DNA from: Pseudomonadota bacterium
GTDB taxonomy: Bacteria; Pseudomonadota; Alphaproteobacteria; Rhodobacterales; Rhodobacteraceae
Length of the DNA: 10,016 bases
Assembly (NCBI GenBank): GCA_027592105.1
Contig: JAQCLA010000076.1
Coordinates: 1-10,016, forward strand
Direction: 5' to 3'
The notes under the pieces are model-generated. The model did not search any database. It worked only from the letters and a program-made list of their open reading frames with translations, and was not told the origin of the DNA. This document shows positions 1 through 6,980 of the stretch, piece after piece; position 1 is the stretch's first letter, and every line of letters begins with the position of its first letter. Both the position numbers and the translations under genes were made by a program.

Positions 1-44
1 TCTAGTCTGACGCGGCCGCTAGAGATTGTCCAGATGCACGGCTT

Positions 45-50
45 GGGAGG
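45..50 (+). promoter_or_regulatory. Ribosome binding site fixing the first gene's start
   Basis: GGGAGG sits 8 bases before the ATG at 59. This favours that ATG over an in-frame TTG at 26, which would add 11 residues and has no comparable purine-rich site in front of it. Confidence 0.75.
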
Positions 51-58
51 GCCAGATC

Positions 59-1213
59 ATGACCATCGTTCCCGTCACCTCCGCCGATCTGGACGCCAGC
101 GAGGTCAGCTGGTTCGCGGCCCTTTGCTCGGATGATTATGCCTATCTCGGCGTGCCCGACGGGGCCCTGCGGTCAAGCTGGGCGCATTGCTCGCAAATCG
201 TGCAGCGGGCCGAGGCGAACGGGTTTCGCAATATCCTTTGCCCCTCCTCCTATCAGGTGGGCCAAGATACGCTGAGTTTCGTCGCGGGCTGTGCGCCGAT
301 CACCGACAAGATCAACCTTCTTGCCGCCGTGCGCTGCGGTGAGATGCAGCCGATCATGCTGGCGCGCACCATTGCCACGCTTGATCACATGCTCGAGGGG
401 CGGCTGACGGTCAATATCATCTCCTCCGACTTTCCGGGCGAGGTGGCCGATAGCGCCTTTCGCTACCAACGCTCGCGCGAGGTGGTTGAGATCCTCAAGC
501 AAGCTTGGACGCGCGACACCATCGACCACCATGGCGAGGTTTACCAGTTCTCGGGGATGACGACCGACCCCGCGCGGCCCTATCAGACGGGCGGGCCGCT
601 ATTATATTTTGGGGGCTATTCGCCCGACGCGCTGGAGTTGTGCGGCCAGCATTGCGATGTCTACCTGATGTGGCCCGAGCCCAAAGAACAGATCTCCCAG
701 CGGATGCGCGATGTGAACGCGGTGGCCGAACGCTATGGCCGCACGCTCGACTACGGGCTGCGCGTCCACATGATCGTGCGCGATACCGAGGCCGAGGCGC
801 GCGAATATGCCGAGCATCTGGTCTCGAAACTCGATGACGAGTTGGGCCAGATGATCCGCGAGCGCGCGCTTGATAGCGGCTCGCTCGGTGTCAGCCATCA
901 GGCCAAGGCCCGCGCGCTTGCCGACAAGTTCGGCTATGTTGAACCCCATCTCTGGACAGGGGTTGGCCGCGCACGCTCGGGCTGTGGGGCGGCGCTGGTC
1001 GGGTCGGCCGATCAGGTGCTGTCCGAGATCGAAGCCTATCGCAAGATGGGCATTCGCGCCTTCATCTTCTCGGGCTATCCGCATATGGATGAATGCGATC
1101 ATTTTGGTCGGCTGGTGATGCCGGCGTTGAAAACTTGCTCGCTGCCCTATGCTTACGGGCGCGTGCCGCAAAGCACGCCCGCGACACCGCTGGGCATTGG
1201 GGAGAGACGCTGA
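59..1213 (+). CDS. smoC: Luciferase-like FMNH2-dependent monooxygenase, probable sulfoquinovose monooxygenase (SmoC-like)
   Basis: A 384-residue flavin-dependent monooxygenase of the bacterial luciferase/SsuD superfamily. Enzymes of this group use FMNH2 from a separate reductase plus O2 to cleave the C-S bond of sulfonates in the cytoplasm, releasing sulfite and an aldehyde. The sequence shows the family pattern: ARTIATLD at 102-109 followed by GRLTVNIIS, and the late block GRARSGCGAALVG (303-315) leading to SGYPH (338-342). R235, H237, R306 and Y340 line up with the catalytic Arg226, His228, Arg297 and Tyr331 of E. coli SsuD. The SsuD Cys54 does not appear to be conserved. W205 in DVYLMWP fits the tryptophan I recall for SmoC substrate recognition. 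The length is close to SsuD (381). The next gene, an SmoB-like aldo/keto reductase, overlaps by one base, which favours sulfoquinovose over simple alkanesulfonates. No flavin reductase is in the window. The class is certain; the substrate is inferred. Confidence 0.85.
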   Translation: MTIVPVTSADLDASEVSWFAALCSDDYAYLGVPDGALRSSWAHCSQIVQRAEANGFRNILCPSSYQVGQDTLSFVAGCAPITDKINLLAAVRCGEMQPIMLARTIATLDHMLEGRLTVNIISSDFPGEVADSAFRYQRSREVVEILKQAWTRDTIDHHGEVYQFSGMTTDPARPYQTGGPLLYFGGYSPDALELCGQHCDVYLMWPEPKEQISQRMRDVNAVAERYGRTLDYGLRVHMIVRDTEAEAREYAEHLVSKLDDELGQMIRERALDSGSLGVSHQAKARALADKFGYVEPHLWTGVGRARSGCGAALVGSADQVLSEIEAYRKMGIRAFIFSGYPHMDECDHFGRLVMPALKTCSLPYAYGRVPQSTPATPLGIGERR

Positions 1214-2103
1214 TGGAACGGATCAATCTGGGCGCGACCAGCCTGTCGCGGATCGTCTATGGCATGTGGCGCTTGGGCGATGACAGCGATACCTCGCCCG
1301 CCCATGTGCAGGCCAAGATCGAGGCCTGCCTTGCCCAAGGCATCACCACGATGGATCAGGCCGACATCTATGGCGGCTATACCGCCGAGGCGATCTTGGG
1401 CGCGGCCTTGCGCGCCGCATCCGCCTTACGCGACAAGATCGAGATCGTGACGAAATGCGATATCGTGGCCCCCGTCGGCCGCTACGCCGATGCACGAGTG
1501 AAATATTACGATACGAGCCGCGCGCATATCATGGCCTCGGTCGAGACATCGCTGCGCGAGATGGGGATTGAGCAGATCGACCTGTTGTTGATCCATCGCC
1601 CCGATCCTTTGATGGATCATCACGAGACGGGGCGCGCGCTGGATGATCTGGTTGCATCGGGAAAGGTGCGGGCGGTGGGCGTGTCGAATTTCCTGCCCCA
1701 TGATTGGTCTTTGCTGCAATCGGCGATGCAGACCCGGCTTGCCACCAACCAGATCGAGCTTTCGGTGCTGCATCACACCCCGCTGACCGATGGGGCGGTG
1801 GCCGCTCTGCAAGAGGTGGGCATGCCGATCATGGCGTGGTCGCCGCTGGCGGGCGGGCGGCTGTTCGGGGCCGAGGGAAAAGCGGTGCATGACGTTCTGG
1901 CGCGGATCGGCGCGGCTCAAGGCGTGTCGGCCGATGCCGTGGCCGTGGCGTGGCTTTTGCGCCATCCGGCACAGGTTATGCCGGTGATGGGCACCAATAG
2001 CCTTGCGCGGATCGCGGCGCTTGGCGATGCGCTCAAGGTCGATCTCGACCGGCAAAGCTGGTTCGAGATCTATACCGCCGCGCTTGGACGCGAAGTGGCT
2101 TAA
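1213..2103 (+). CDS. smoB: Aldo/keto reductase, probable 6-oxo-glucose reductase (SmoB-like)
   Basis: A 296-residue NAD(P)H-dependent aldo/keto reductase with a TIM-barrel fold, related to E. coli YdhF. The catalytic tetrad is readable: D48, Y53 (in ADIYGGY), K81 (in VTKCD) and H128 (in LLIHRPDP). Further family marks are GVSNF, the barrel segment MAWSPLAGG, and a C-terminal GTN cofactor region. In the sulfo-SMO pathway SmoB reduces 6-oxo-glucose, the product of SmoC, to glucose. An arginine directly after the catalytic histidine (R129) and a lysine in ARVKYYD (K97) are at positions I recall contacting glucose in SmoB. The stop of the monooxygenase and this ATG share one base (TGATG). GGAG lies 8 bases upstream, which fixes this start against an open frame beginning 120 bases earlier inside the monooxygenase gene. 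The tight pairing implies consecutive steps. The fold is certain; the specific substrate is inferred from similarity and context. Confidence 0.85.
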   Translation: MERINLGATSLSRIVYGMWRLGDDSDTSPAHVQAKIEACLAQGITTMDQADIYGGYTAEAILGAALRAASALRDKIEIVTKCDIVAPVGRYADARVKYYDTSRAHIMASVETSLREMGIEQIDLLLIHRPDPLMDHHETGRALDDLVASGKVRAVGVSNFLPHDWSLLQSAMQTRLATNQIELSVLHHTPLTDGAVAALQEVGMPIMAWSPLAGGRLFGAEGKAVHDVLARIGAAQGVSADAVAVAWLLRHPAQVMPVMGTNSLARIAALGDALKVDLDRQSWFEIYTAALGREVA

Positions 2104-2137
2104 CCGCGCTGATTCTTTCCAAATAAACGCCTGCAAT

Positions 2138-2155
2138 CCGCGCCGAAGTGCGCGG
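2138..2155 (+). terminator. GC hairpin after the reductase gene, possible terminator
   Basis: CCGCGC at 2138-2143 pairs perfectly with GCGCGG at 2150-2155 around a six-base loop (CGAAGT), 34 bases after the reductase stop codon. No T-run follows, so intrinsic termination would be weak. The arm could also pair with a second GCGCGG at 2168-2173. The position between functionally unrelated genes is what suggests a terminator. Confidence 0.3.
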
Positions 2156-2175
2156 GCAACCGACCCCGCGCGGCT

Positions 2176-2204
2176 TTGACACGGTCAATCCGATGTGAAC
2201 TTCT
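2176..2204 (+). promoter_or_regulatory. Candidate sigma-70-type promoter for ccmF
   Basis: A perfect -35 hexamer TTGACA lies at 2176-2181. About 17 bases on (2199-2204) there is only a poor -10 (AACTTC/ACTTCT). An alternative is TTGGCG at 2216-2221 with TAGGAT 17 bases later at 2239-2244, but that start would fall at the ATG and would overlap the ribosome binding site. The gap of 148 bases between unrelated genes makes some promoter here likely; the exact boxes are uncertain. Confidence 0.25.
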
Positions 2205-2239
2205 GTCAGATCCTATTGGCGCAACCGCGATGTGGCATT

Positions 2240-2243
2240 AGGA
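2240..2243 (+). promoter_or_regulatory. Ribosome binding site fixing the ccmF start
   Basis: AGGA lies 8 bases before the ATG at 2252. The open frame extends upstream to a GTG at 2195, but those 19 extra residues are not hydrophobic and do not fit the normal CcmF start, which goes almost directly into the first membrane helix as it does from 2252. Confidence 0.6.
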
Positions 2244-2251
2244 TAGTGACC

Positions 2252-4240
2252 ATGACAACAGAACTTGGACATTTCGCCCTGATCCTCGCCTTCATGGTGT
2301 CGATCTTTCAAATGATCGTACCACTGGTGGGTGCGCATCGCGGCAATAGCGCATGGATGGCTGTGGCCGACCCTGCGGCGGCAACACAATTCTTTTTGAC
2401 GGCCTTCAGCTTTGCGGTGCTGACTTGGGCCTTTGTCACATCGGATTTCTCGCTCAACCTTGTGACGGCGAACTCGCATACCGACAAGCCGATGCTTTAC
2501 AAGATCACCGGCGTTTGGGGCAATCACGAGGGCTCCTTGCTGTTGTGGGTGTTGATCTTGACGCTGTTTGGGGCTTGCGCGTCATGGTTCGGGGGCAATC
2601 TTCCGCCGACGCTCAGGGCGCGGGTTTTGGCTGTGCAATCCTCGGTCGCGGCGGCGTTTTTCGCCTTTATCTTGTTCACCTCGAACCCTTTCACCCGGCT
2701 GGCCGTGCCGCCGATGAATGGGCAAGATCTGAACCCGCTGCTACAAGATCCGGGTCTCGCCTTCCATCCGCCGTTTCTCTACCTTGGCTATGTCGGTCTT
2801 TCGATGGCCTTTTCCTTTGCGGTCGCCGCATTGATCGAGGGGCGGGTTGACGCCGCATGGGGCCGCTGGGTGCGGCCTTGGACGCTGGCGGCTTGGCTGT
2901 TTTTGACCATCGGGATCGGCCTTGGCTCTTGGTGGGCCTATTACGAATTGGGCTGGGGCGGGTTCTGGTTCTGGGACCCGGTCGAGAATGCCTCGCTCAT
3001 GCCGTGGCTGATCGCTGCGGCACTGTTGCATTCGGCCATCGTGGTGGAAAAGCGCGAGGCGCTTAAAAGCTGGACGATCTTGTTGGCGATCTTGGCCTTT
3101 GGCTTTTCGCTGATCGGCACCTTCATCGTGCGATCGGGCGTGCTGACCAGCGTGCACGCCTTTGCGAATGATCCCGAACGTGGCGTCTTTATCTTGATGA
3201 TCTTGTGCTTCTTCATGGGCGGCGCGCTGTTGCTGTTTGCGCTGCGCGCAGGCGCGATGGAAGCCAAGGGGGTGTTTTCGACGATCAGCCGCGAGTCCGG
3301 GCTGGTGCTGAACAATCTGCTTTTGGCGGTGTCGACCTTCGTGGTGTTCATCGGCACGATCTGGCCCTTGGTGATCGAAATGTTTACCGATCGCACCGTA
3401 TCGGTCGGACCGCCATTTTTCAACATGGCCTTTACGCCCTTCGCCTTGGCGATGGCCGTGGCGATGCCCTTGGGCGGCATGTTGGCGTGGAAGCGCGCCA
3501 AGATCGACCGCGCGGTGATGCAGCTGATCCCTGCGCTGTTCTTGGCCATCGCGGCAGGGCTATTGGTTTGGGCTGTCTATTCGGGCAGATCCGCCTTGGC
3601 GCCCCTTGGCATTGCGCTGTCTGTTTGGCTGGTGGCGGGATCGCTTCTGGATTTGTGGTCGCGCACTGGGCGCGGTGCGCTGGCCGGTCGGTTTGCACGG
3701 CTGTGGCGCTTGCCACGGGCCGATTGGGGCAAGGCCACGGCACATGCCGGTGTGGGCCTGACCATGTTCGGGGTGGCCGCACTCACCGGCTATCAGCTTG
3801 AGGATATCCGCGTGGCCGAACCCGGCCAGCCCTATCAGGTCGGGGCTTATGAGATCGAATTGCTCAGCGTCGAGCAGAATGTGCAGGGCCCCAACTATAT
3901 CTCGACCATGGCCCATGTCGCCGTGCGCGACGGGCAGGGGCGGCAAATCGCGCTTTTGCATCCCGAAAAGCGGATCTACCCCGTGGCAGGGATGCCCACG
4001 ACCGAGGCGGGCATCGATAGCGGCTGGACGCGCGATGTCTATCTGGCCTTGGGCGATCCGCAGCCCTCGGGCGGGTGGGCGCTGCGCACATGGATCAAGC
4101 CCTTTGCCAATTGGATATGGGGCGGCACGATCATCATGGCGCTTGGCGGGTTGCTGAGCTTGAGCGACAGGCGCTACCGCGTGGCCGCCGGCGCGGCCAA
4201 AGCGCCGGGCCCGCCCGCGCGTGAGGTGCCAGCGGAATGA
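2252..4240 (+). CDS. ccmF: Cytochrome c haem lyase subunit CcmF
   Basis: A 662-residue polytopic inner-membrane protein of the CcmF/CycK/Ccl1 family. With CcmH (and CcmI) it takes haem from holo-CcmE and ligates it to the CXXCH motif of apocytochrome c at the periplasmic face (System I maturation). The signature tryptophan-rich WWD domain is at 227-246, containing WWAYYELGWGG and then FWFWDPVEN. Also present are GVWGNHEGS near 87-95 and the haem-ligand histidines expected from the E. coli protein: H173 (in FHPP), H260 (in LLHS), H303 (in VHAFA) and H498 (in ATAHAG). Many hydrophobic segments span the chain, and a soluble periplasmic stretch lies around 515-625 before the last helix. Length is normal for the family (E. 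coli about 647). It overlaps ccmH by four bases (ATGA), so the two are co-translated. The two-gene ccmF-ccmH unit without ccmG matches Rhodobacter ccl1-ccl2. Confidence 0.97.
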   Translation: MTTELGHFALILAFMVSIFQMIVPLVGAHRGNSAWMAVADPAAATQFFLTAFSFAVLTWAFVTSDFSLNLVTANSHTDKPMLYKITGVWGNHEGSLLLWVLILTLFGACASWFGGNLPPTLRARVLAVQSSVAAAFFAFILFTSNPFTRLAVPPMNGQDLNPLLQDPGLAFHPPFLYLGYVGLSMAFSFAVAALIEGRVDAAWGRWVRPWTLAAWLFLTIGIGLGSWWAYYELGWGGFWFWDPVENASLMPWLIAAALLHSAIVVEKREALKSWTILLAILAFGFSLIGTFIVRSGVLTSVHAFANDPERGVFILMILCFFMGGALLLFALRAGAMEAKGVFSTISRESGLVLNNLLLAVSTFVVFIGTIWPLVIEMFTDRTVSVGPPFFNMAFTPFALAMAVAMPLGGMLAWKRAKIDRAVMQLIPALFLAIAAGLLVWAVYSGRSALAPLGIALSVWLVAGSLLDLWSRTGRGALAGRFARLWRLPRADWGKATAHAGVGLTMFGVAALTGYQLEDIRVAEPGQPYQVGAYEIELLSVEQNVQGPNYISTMAHVAVRDGQGRQIALLHPEKRIYPVAGMPTTEAGIDSGWTRDVYLALGDPQPSGGWALRTWIKPFANWIWGGTIIMALGGLLSLSDRRYRVAAGAAKAPGPPAREVPAE

Positions 4241-4725
4241 GCGCGTGGTTCAAGTCATGGCAGTCTGCGGTCATCCTTGCCGCGGCACTGATGATGGTCA
4301 GCGCGCCGCTGCCGGCGGTGGCGGTGCAGCCTGACGAGGTTCTGGCCGATACAGCGCTGGAAGAGCGTGCGCGCGATATCTCGGCCGGGCTGCGCTGTGT
4401 GGTGTGCCGCAACGAGTCGATCGACCAATCCAACGCCGAGATTGCGCGCGATCTGCGCCTGCTGGTGCGCGAACGCTTGGTGGCGGGTGACAGCGATGAT
4501 GATGTGATGCGCTACATCGTCGAGCGCTACGGCGAATATGTCCTGATGCGGCCCACCATGACCGGCAGCAATATCTTGCTTTGGCTGGCACCACTGGCCT
4601 TGATCTTGGCTGGCGGTGGGCTGTCGCTGGCTTATATCCGGCGCCGCGCAGGGGCGCAGGCACCGGCCGAGGCCGCACTCTCGCCCGAGGAAGAGGCGCG
4701 GCTTCAGGCCATTTTGAAAGAGTGA
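4237..4725 (+). CDS. ccmH: Cytochrome c maturation thioredox protein CcmH (Ccl2/CycL)
   Basis: A 162-residue CcmH/CycL/NrfF-family protein. It keeps the CXXCH cysteines of apocytochrome c reduced and presents them to CcmF for haem attachment. Residues 1 to about 29 look like a signal peptide with a hydrophobic core (AVILAAALMM) and an AVA cleavage site. The redox motif is LRCVVCRN with C54 and C57. The three-helix periplasmic domain carries the expected continuation SNAEIARDLR and the segment ending RYGEYVL. A single membrane anchor lies at about 112-134, followed by a basic and then acidic cytoplasmic tail. The length suits the short single-domain CcmH; the fused CcmI-like TPR part found in E. 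coli CcmH is absent. The start lies inside the end of ccmF (ATGA overlap), with GAGG about 10 bases upstream. Assignment is firm. Confidence 0.95.
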   Translation: MSAWFKSWQSAVILAAALMMVSAPLPAVAVQPDEVLADTALEERARDISAGLRCVVCRNESIDQSNAEIARDLRLLVRERLVAGDSDDDVMRYIVERYGEYVLMRPTMTGSNILLWLAPLALILAGGGLSLAYIRRRAGAQAPAEAALSPEEEARLQAILKE

Positions 4726-4753
4726 CGCGGCGTTGGCGCTTTCCGCGCCGCGT
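4725..4753 (+). terminator. Hairpin between ccmH and the enoyl-CoA hydratase gene
   Basis: ACGCGGCG (4725-4732) pairs perfectly over 8 bp with CGCCGCGT (4746-4753) around a 13-base loop, beginning at the last base of the ccmH stop codon. No T-run follows, so it may attenuate or protect mRNA ends rather than terminate fully. The rest of the 71-base gap shows nothing else clear except the ribosome binding site of the next gene. Confidence 0.3.
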
Positions 4754-4786
4754 GGTTGCGCCTAATCTTACCGCAACACGCGAGCC

Positions 4787-4793
4787 GGAGGGG
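4787..4793 (+). promoter_or_regulatory. Ribosome binding site fixing the enoyl-CoA hydratase start
   Basis: GGAGGGG ends three bases before the ATG at 4797, with the GGAG core six bases from it. The frame is open back to 4581, inside ccmH, but that upstream stretch is not hydratase-like. The ATG at 4797 puts the protein start where crotonase-family enzymes normally begin. Confidence 0.75.
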
Positions 4794-4796
4794 CCG

Positions 4797-5573
4797 ATGC
4801 AATACGATACCATCACCTATGAAGAGCGCGACGCGGTCGCGGTTATCACACTGAACCGCCCTGATGTGATGAATGCGCTCAATACCCAGATGCGGGCCGA
4901 GATCACCCATGCCGTTGAAAGCGCGGGGCGCACCGCGCGGGTGGTGGTGTTGACGGGTGCCGGGCGCGCCTTTTGCTCGGGCCAAGATCTGGGCGATGGC
5001 GGCAGTGCGGCGTCACTCAACCTCGAAAGGACCTTGCGCGACGAATATATCCCGATGTTGATGGCGATTGTCGCGTGTCCCGTGCCGGTGATCGCGGCGG
5101 TCAATGGCACGGCGGCAGGGGCAGGGGCCAATCTGGCCCTTGTCTGCGACATTACCATTGCGACCGAATCGGCAAGCTTTATCCAAGCTTTCACCCGGAT
5201 CGGCCTGATCCCTGACGCAGGTGGCACATGGGTGTTGCCGCGCACCATCGGGCTGCAAAAAGCGATGGGGGCTGCGCTGTTTGCCGACCGCATCACGGCG
5301 CGGCAGGCCGATGAATGGGGCATGATCTGGCAAGCCGTGCCTGACGATGAATTTGCCACCCTCTGGCAGGCGCGCGCGGCCCAGTTGGCCCAAGGGCCAA
5401 CGGCGGCCTTCAAGCGGGTGAAGGCGGCCATGCAGGCGAGTTTTGGGCATAGCTTGGCCGAGCAGCTGGTGCTTGAGGGCCAGTTGCAGGGCGAATGTGG
5501 CCGCACGCGGGATTTCAAGGAAGGTGTCTTGGCCTTTCAAGAAAAGCGGCCTGCCCGTTTCGAGGGGCGGTAA
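4797..5573 (+). CDS. Enoyl-CoA hydratase/isomerase family protein, PaaG-like
   Basis: A 258-residue crotonase-superfamily protein, the normal length for a single-domain enoyl-CoA hydratase/isomerase. Visible family blocks are ITLNRPDVMNAL (17-28), the first oxyanion-hole segment FCSGQDL (59-65), and the second, NGTAAGAGANLAL (103-115). Then come GLIPDAGGTWVLPR (136-149), EWGMIWQ and a C-terminal DFKEGV...F..KR. The second hydratase glutamate is replaced in LIPDAGG by D140, the pattern of PaaG, which isomerises 2-(1,2-epoxy-1,2-dihydrophenyl)acetyl-CoA to the oxepin form in phenylacetate breakdown. GAGAN, GGTWLLPR-like and EWGMIWQ blocks also follow E. coli PaaG. No other paa gene is nearby, so a more general fatty-acid or aromatic acyl-CoA isomerase role is equally possible and no symbol is given. 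It lies 71 bases after ccmH on the same strand and may be transcribed with it, or from its own promoter. Confidence 0.9.
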   Translation: MQYDTITYEERDAVAVITLNRPDVMNALNTQMRAEITHAVESAGRTARVVVLTGAGRAFCSGQDLGDGGSAASLNLERTLRDEYIPMLMAIVACPVPVIAAVNGTAAGAGANLALVCDITIATESASFIQAFTRIGLIPDAGGTWVLPRTIGLQKAMGAALFADRITARQADEWGMIWQAVPDDEFATLWQARAAQLAQGPTAAFKRVKAAMQASFGHSLAEQLVLEGQLQGECGRTRDFKEGVLAFQEKRPARFEGR

Positions 5574-5580
5574 CAGGGGT

Positions 5581-5630
5581 AGGGGGGCGCTGCCCCCCAC
5601 GGCCATTGGCCGTTCCCCCCGGGATATTTT
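5581..5630. repeat. Rhodobacteraceae-type intergenic repeat with nested hairpins
   Basis: GGGGGGC (5582-5588) pairs with GCCCCCC (5592-5598) over a three-base loop. ACGGCC (5599-5604) pairs with GGCCGT (5608-5613) over ATT. The first G6 can alternatively pair with a second C6 run at 5615-5620, enclosing both. GGGATATTTT follows (5621-5630). This architecture matches a G-run/C-run element ending in GGGATATTTT that I recall as common between genes in Rhodobacteraceae. Here it sits between convergent genes, so it may terminate transcription from the plus strand. The structure is directly visible; repeat status is from memory and cannot be shown with one copy. Confidence 0.6.
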
Positions 5631-5650
5631 CGAAACAGAGAAGGGGCGCG

Positions 5651-5675
5651 CGTTAACCTTGATGAAAGGTTAACG
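5651..5675 (-). terminator. Perfect inverted repeat over the livM stop codon, probable terminator
   Basis: CGTTAACCTT (5651-5660) and AAGGTTAACG (5666-5675) form a perfect 10-bp stem with a five-base loop. The stem includes the livM stop codon (5670-5672, TAA on the minus strand). Neither side has a long T-run. The symmetric structure in a convergent gap suits a bidirectional terminator or an mRNA 3'-end protector. A dimeric protein site is also possible because the arms contain GTTAAC. Confidence 0.5.
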
Positions 5676-6980
5676 TTCCGGGATTAGGCCGCGTGGGCTG
5701 AAGCGCAGCACCAGCAAGAGCACCAGCCCCATGGTCAAGAGCCGCGTGTGGGCGGCGGACTCGAGCAGGTGATCGCGCAGCCAATTGCCCTCTGCCATGC
5801 CGGAGGTCAGGAAAACCAGCGCATCATAGCCGATGGGTTCGACCATGACCCAAAGCCACCAGATCAAGAACCCGCCCAAAACCGCGCCCCAATTATTGCC
5901 CGATCCGCCGACGATCACCATGACCCAGACAAGGAAGGTGAAGCGCAAGGGTTGGTAGCTGCTTGGTACAAGCTGGCTGTCGAGCGTGGCCATCATCGCG
6001 CCGGCCATGCCGACCACGGCCGAGCCCAGCACGAAGACCTGGAGGTGGCGGGATTTGACATCCTTGCCCATGGCGGCGGCCGAGACCTCATTGTCACGGA
6101 TCGCGCGCATCATCCGGCCCCAAGGCGAATTCCACGCCTTTTCCGAGAACCAGATCAAGATCAGCAAAACGATGATGAACAGGCCCGCGTAGCACAGCTT
6201 GACCGTCACCGAGGAGAAGGCGACCGGATCGACGCCAAGCCGGGCTGACAGATCGGTGAACCAAGCCGAGGCTTGCAGCTCGACCTCGTAAGGCACGGGG
6301 CGGGGGATGCCGGTGACATTCTTGACCCCGCGCGTGAGCCAATCCTCATTCTTCAGCACGGCGATGATGATCTCGGACACGCCCAACGTGGCGATGGCCA
6401 GATAATCCGAGCGCAGGCCAAGGGCGGTTTTGCCGATCACCCAAGCCGCCCCTGCAGCCAGCACGCCACCCACGGGCCATGCGAGAAGCACAGGCAGGCC
6501 AAGACCGCCCAGATACCCTTCGGCGGCGGGGTTGACCGCTTCGACCAAGGCGACGCCGCTGTCGAAAACCGCGCGGAAGATGACGAAGCCCAAGACCAAG
6601 ACCGCGATCATCGCCCAGATGCGTGCGCGGGTCGGCGGCATCTTGGTGTAGATCAAGATCGCCAAAACGATCGTGGCTGCACCCAGCACAAGGCCCAATA
6701 GCACCTGAAGGCCGCCTGCGGCCCAAGCATCGCCCACGGGCGGCATGCCGACCAGAACGGCAGCCAGACCACCCAAGGCAACAAAGCCCATAACGCCCAC
6801 ATTGAACAGGCCCGCATAGCCCCATTGCATATTCACGCCCAAGGCCATGATCGCGCTGACAAGGGCCATGTTGAAGATGCCCAAGGTGGTGTTCCACGAC
6901 TCGAGAAAGCCGGTGCCAATAAAGAGGGCGCCCACCAGCACGAAGAGCAAAACGGCCTTTTTATCCATCGCGGCGGTCAT
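5670..6980 (-). CDS. livM: Branched-chain amino acid-type ABC transporter permease LivM, long form
   Basis: A 436-residue inner-membrane permease of the LivM family, one of two transmembrane subunits of a hydrophobic amino acid (HAAT) importer. Family marks are GYAGLFNVG (54-62), LRSDYLAIATLGVSEII (189-205), the cytoplasmic coupling loop SPWGRMMRAIRDNEVSAAAMG (285-305) that contacts the ATPases, and GGSGNNWGAVLGG (358-370). The C-terminus is LRFSPRGLIPE. It is longer than the usual 320-360 residues, mainly through extra hydrophobic segments between about 85 and 180 (including 91-112, 121-138 and 161-183) before the conserved LRSDYLA block. The ATG overlaps the livH stop by four bases (ATGA), and AAGGG lies 9 bases upstream. 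A second ATG at codon 5 is possible. It is the last gene of the operon. The substrate could be branched-chain amino acids or another amide/amino acid; the sequence alone does not settle it. Confidence 0.93.
   Translation of the reverse strand: MTAAMDKKAVLLFVLVGALFIGTGFLESWNTTLGIFNMALVSAIMALGVNMQWGYAGLFNVGVMGFVALGGLAAVLVGMPPVGDAWAAGGLQVLLGLVLGAATIVLAILIYTKMPPTRARIWAMIAVLVLGFVIFRAVFDSGVALVEAVNPAAEGYLGGLGLPVLLAWPVGGVLAAGAAWVIGKTALGLRSDYLAIATLGVSEIIIAVLKNEDWLTRGVKNVTGIPRPVPYEVELQASAWFTDLSARLGVDPVAFSSVTVKLCYAGLFIIVLLILIWFSEKAWNSPWGRMMRAIRDNEVSAAAMGKDVKSRHLQVFVLGSAVVGMAGAMMATLDSQLVPSSYQPLRFTFLVWVMVIVGGSGNNWGAVLGGFLIWWLWVMVEPIGYDALVFLTSGMAEGNWLRDHLLESAAHTRLLTMGLVLLLVLRFSPRGLIPER

Noticed and set aside
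12..19. GCGGCCGC, a NotI site near the left edge flanked by TCTAG and CTAGAGA, reminiscent of cloning-vector polylinker.
   Set aside because: The flanks do not match a standard polylinker arrangement, the sequence runs directly into a normal ribosome binding site and gene, and such octamers occur naturally in GC-rich genomes.
1..58. Tail of an upstream gene. One frame ends at TGA 8-10, and another stays open through this region into the monooxygenase gene.
   Set aside because: Too few residues are available to tell which frame, if any, is coding, so no partial gene is called.
26..58. TTG at 26 as the start of the monooxygenase gene.
   Set aside because: It has no ribosome binding site, whereas GGGAGG is placed ideally for the ATG at 59, and the extra 11 residues do not look like the family N-terminus.
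4581..4796. N-terminal extension of the enoyl-CoA hydratase reaching back into ccmH.
   Set aside because: The stretch is an out-of-frame reading of the ccmH 3' end, rich in Arg and Gly. The strong GGAGGGG site marks the ATG at 4797.
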